This document shows positions 5,719 to 7,712 of a stretch of 7,712 bases of DNA, one piece after another. Source of the DNA: Clostridia bacterium. GTDB taxonomy: Bacteria; Bacillota; Clostridia; Christensenellales; Borkfalkiaceae. Position 1 is the stretch's first letter. Each line of letters starts with the position of its first letter. The notes below the pieces were generated by a model. That model made no database searches. It was not told where the DNA came from and worked only from the letters and a program-made list of their open reading frames with translations. Both the position numbers and the translations under genes were made by a program. The stretch covers positions 1-7,712 of the forward strand of contig JAGCLN010000178.1 in assembly GCA_017646945.1 (NCBI GenBank), in the 5' to 3' direction.

Positions 5719-6954
5719 TTACTCCTTAATTTCAGCAAGCACTTCGCCACCCAAAAACTCTTTCAAATAAACTCTGTATTTGCCAACTTCTAATTTTTTA
5801 TTTATATAAACTTTTATATAGTTTGCAGTGTATCCCACCGAATAACCATCTACAAATTCTTCAATAATCACATCTTGAAAAGTATGCATATTTTTCGATA
5901 GAAAGCGTGATTTTAAAGTTTCTTTCAATTCAAGCATTTTGTTTAAACGCTCTTTTTTAACGTTTCCGTCAATATCCTTTAAACCGTACGCAACGGTTCC
6001 TTCTCTCGGCGAAAAGTTAAACGCGTGGATATCGGAAAACTCTAATTCTTTTGCAAAATTTAAACTATTTTCAAAATCGCTATCCGTTTCAGTAGGAAAT
6101 CCAACTATAATATCGGTAGTGATTGATGCGTTTGGAAAATACTTTCTAATAAGCGCTACGCCCGCTCTAAAATCGGCGGTTAAGTATTTTCTATTCATAG
6201 CCTTTAAAACGCTATCCGATCCCGATTGCAACGACAGGTGAAAGTGTGGCGCAAAATCATTTAACGAAGATAGCGCTTGCAAAAACTCATCAGTAATGAT
6301 ATTCTCTTCTAAACTACCAAGCCTTACCCTGCATTTGACGTCACTAAGCGACTTTATTAGGCAAGTTAAGTTCATTCCTTCAAAATTATACGCCGATAAA
6401 TTTATCGCCGTTAAAACGACTTCTAAGGGATTTAGCGCTAATATTTCTTTTTTAATAAGCTCAGGGTCTCTTGAACGGGAACGACCGCGAAGATACGGAA
6501 TAATACAATACGAGCAAAAATTATCGCAACCGTCTTGAATTTTAACGAACGCTCTCGATTTAACGCTTTCGGCAAGGGGAAGTTCGTGAAAACACTCTTC
6601 TTCATCAAAAATATAACTGCCGTTTTCGTTAAGGAGTGATAAAATCTTTTCTTTGCAAGCAGTACCCGTTACAACGGAAACGCCGTCCTTACCCAAAAAA
6701 CTATCAGGTGCGCGCTCAGAAGCGCAACCCGTTACAATAATTTTTGCATTAGGATTATGCTTTTTAACCCTTGCTATCGCTTGGCGTGACTTTTTTTCCG
6801 CTTCTTTTGTAACTGCGCAAGTATTTATAATATAGAGGTCGGCAAATTCAAGTTCTTCGCTAACGGTATAACCTAAGTTTTTAAGACCTTTCATAAGCGA
6901 AGCGCTTTCACAAGAATTGACCTTGCACCCGAGCGTAAACACTACTGCCTTCAT
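5719..6954 (-). CDS. mtaB: tRNA (N6-threonylcarbamoyladenosine37-C2)-methylthiotransferase MtaB
   Basis: Radical-SAM enzyme that adds a methylthio group to t6A37 in tRNAs reading ANN codons, notably tRNA-Lys, giving ms2t6A. From the ATG at 6954 it has 411 residues. The N-terminal MTTase domain has its three cluster cysteines in FTLGCKVN (C10), INTCAVT (C46) and VTGCASE (C77). The radical-SAM CxxxCxxC motif is DGCDNFCSYCIIPYLRGR, with C143, C147 and C150. The core continues with LHLSLQSGSD-type and TTDIIVGFPTET segments, and a TRAM-like RNA-binding domain occupies roughly the last 55 residues. The start at 6954 is preferred because its ATG overlaps the prmA TGA (ATGA) and leads directly into MKAVVFTLGCKVN; an ATG nine codons upstream (6981) lies inside prmA and would add a non-conserved leader. 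Family pattern and the TLGCKVN start separate it from MiaB and RimO. Confidence 0.95.
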   Translation of the reverse strand: MKAVVFTLGCKVNSCESASLMKGLKNLGYTVSEELEFADLYIINTCAVTKEAEKKSRQAIARVKKHNPNAKIIVTGCASERAPDSFLGKDGVSVVTGTACKEKILSLLNENGSYIFDEEECFHELPLAESVKSRAFVKIQDGCDNFCSYCIIPYLRGRSRSRDPELIKKEILALNPLEVVLTAINLSAYNFEGMNLTCLIKSLSDVKCRVRLGSLEENIITDEFLQALSSLNDFAPHFHLSLQSGSDSVLKAMNRKYLTADFRAGVALIRKYFPNASITTDIIVGFPTETDSDFENSLNFAKELEFSDIHAFNFSPREGTVAYGLKDIDGNVKKERLNKMLELKETLKSRFLSKNMHTFQDVIIEEFVDGYSVGYTANYIKVYINKKLEVGKYRVYLKEFLGGEVLAEIKE

Positions 6955-7652
6955 ACCGTTTCCATAACGAGCGCAACCCACTCGCCTTTATTTTTAGAAT
7001 TTATAACTTTATATCCAAGATTAGAATAAGTTTCAATAACTAATTGAGCCTTTTCTTTTAAAATACCGCTTAAAATAAGTAAAGTGCCATTTTTAACGTG
7101 CTTTTTCATTGACGGCGCTAAAATACACAATATATCCGCCGTAATGTTCGCAACTACTATATCGCCAACGGCGTCTTGCGCGCTTAAAAGGTCATCAAGC
7201 GTGATTACGCAGGAATTTTCAACTTTGTTAAGTATTGCGTTGTGAAGCGCAGTTTTAACGGCTACGGGGTCGATATCGGTCATAACGGCCTTGTTTGCGC
7301 CAAGAAGTATTGAAGAAATACCAAGTATACCCGAACCCGTGCCAACGTCAATAACTGAATATTCGGGTTTAACGTAATTAGATAAGAACTCTAAGCACAT
7401 TGAAGTGGTTTCATGTTCACCCGTGCCAAACGCCATATTGCTATCAATCTTAACGATTTTTTCGCCGCCATTCGCCTTGTAATCAACCCATTCAGGACAA
7501 ACTACTATCCCCCCTATCTTCATAGGTCTATAATGCTTGCGCCAAATTTCAATCCAGTCATCACCGTCAACAATGCGTTTAGCGGTTTCGAGCGTGCCGA
7601 AATTTAAAAAGCCTTGGGCGTTATCTCTCATTTGATAAAAATCCCTAACCAC
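6951..7652 (-). CDS. prmA: Ribosomal protein L11 methyltransferase PrmA, N-terminally truncated reading frame
   Basis: PrmA methylates ribosomal protein uL11 using S-adenosylmethionine. This frame of 233 residues holds the linker and the whole catalytic domain: DDWIEIWRKHYRPMKI (31-46), MAFGTGEHETT (73-83), SAM motif I VIDVGTGSGILG (100-111), acidic loop TDIDPVAV (125-132), motif IV-like IVVANITADIL (165-175) and the C-terminal GEWVALVM (223-230). Normal PrmA is about 310 residues; the missing N-terminal substrate-recognition domain lies upstream in the same frame but is cut off by a TAA at 7667-7665. The nominal GTG start at 7652 has no convincing ribosome binding site, and an ATG seven codons further in (7631) is an alternative. 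If the TAA is real, this is either a pseudogene remnant or an internally restarted catalytic domain without L11 recognition. Its TGA overlaps the mtaB ATG. Confidence 0.85.
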   Translation of the reverse strand: MVRDFYQMRDNAQGFLNFGTLETAKRIVDGDDWIEIWRKHYRPMKIGGIVVCPEWVDYKANGGEKIVKIDSNMAFGTGEHETTSMCLEFLSNYVKPEYSVIDVGTGSGILGISSILLGANKAVMTDIDPVAVKTALHNAILNKVENSCVITLDDLLSAQDAVGDIVVANITADILCILAPSMKKHVKNGTLLILSGILKEKAQLVIETYSNLGYKVINSKNKGEWVALVMETV

Positions 7653-7664
7653 AATCGAAATCTT

Positions 7665-7712
7665 TTATTCCGCATCAGAAAGGTCAAAATACGCCTTTAC
7701 AATTGTAATACC
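7665..7712 (-). pseudogene. prmA: N-terminal part of prmA ended by an in-frame TAA
   Basis: The 15 codons before the TAA (7667-7665) read GITIVKAYFDLSDAE. This matches the conserved strand near the end of the PrmA N-terminal domain (in Bacillus, a G-V-I-V-K-A-Y segment), and it is in the same frame as the downstream 233-residue catalytic part. Counting through the stop, the distance from KAY to the conserved (H/R)P-x-K-I is 58 residues here against about 56 in Bacillus as I recall it. No insertion or deletion is therefore needed; a single base change creating TAA explains the break. The rest of the N-terminus lies beyond the window edge. Confidence 0.7.

Noticed and set aside
5939..7607. Plus-strand open frames opposite mtaB and prmA
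   Set aside because: They are antisense to highly conserved coding sequence, with no initiation signals or family resemblance.
7630..7712. prmA break as a frameshift or as stop-codon reassignment
   Set aside because: The conserved residues before and after the TAA are in one frame with normal spacing, so no indel is needed. TAA ends several other intact genes here (spoIIIAA, spoIIIAB, rpsU, mtaB), so a reassigned TAA is not credible.
1..7712. A previously undescribed system, phage, CRISPR or mobile island
   Set aside because: All genes but two small ones belong to well-known core families in familiar order; no repeats, integrase, transposase or defence-type genes are visible.

Overview
The window looks like chromosomal DNA of an AT-rich, endospore-forming Firmicute of the class Clostridia. 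Reasons: five consecutive genes of the sporulation operon spoIIIA, the prmA-mtaB-HIT-rpsU neighbourhood typical of Firmicutes, Gram-positive style AAGGAG ribosome binding sites, and a Na+-decarboxylase membrane subunit of the kind common in anaerobes. There is no sign of phage, insertion sequence, CRISPR, tRNA or rRNA. It reads as core genome, and I do not see a wholly new system in it.

Layout. Positions 1-3088 (minus strand) hold spoIIIAA-AB-AC-AD-AE, read from 3088 down to the left edge, where spoIIIAE runs off only a few residues before its expected end. The genes are packed with 1- to 58-base overlaps, as expected of one translationally coupled transcript. The products build the mother-cell side of the SpoIIIA-SpoIIQ channel: an ATPase (AA), a T2SS-F-like protein (AB) and polytopic membrane proteins (AC, AD, AE). 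A 106-base divergent spacer (3089-3194) carries a near-consensus sigma-A promoter facing right. It drives a plus-strand pair at 3195-4577: a Na+-pumping decarboxylase beta subunit (OadB/GcdB family) and a small one-helix protein resembling the gamma subunit. The pair ends at a strong hairpin terminator (4582-4617) that it probably shares with the convergent gene on its right.

Positions 4629-7712 (minus strand) are a translation-related cluster, read right to left: prmA (L11 methyltransferase), mtaB (tRNA ms2t6A37 methylthiotransferase), a HIT/HinT protein, rpsU (bS21, 59 residues) with its own consensus promoter and terminator, and a 132-residue charged protein I do not recognise. The last gene begins 15 bases beyond the rpsU terminator T-tract.

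The points most worth checking are: an in-frame TAA inside prmA that separates an N-terminal piece from an otherwise intact catalytic domain; the beta/gamma decarboxylase pair without alpha or biotin-carrier genes beside it; the gene sitting directly behind the rpsU terminator; a SpoIIIAA Walker A motif that lacks its first glycine; and spoIIIAE lacking a normal start codon where one is expected.
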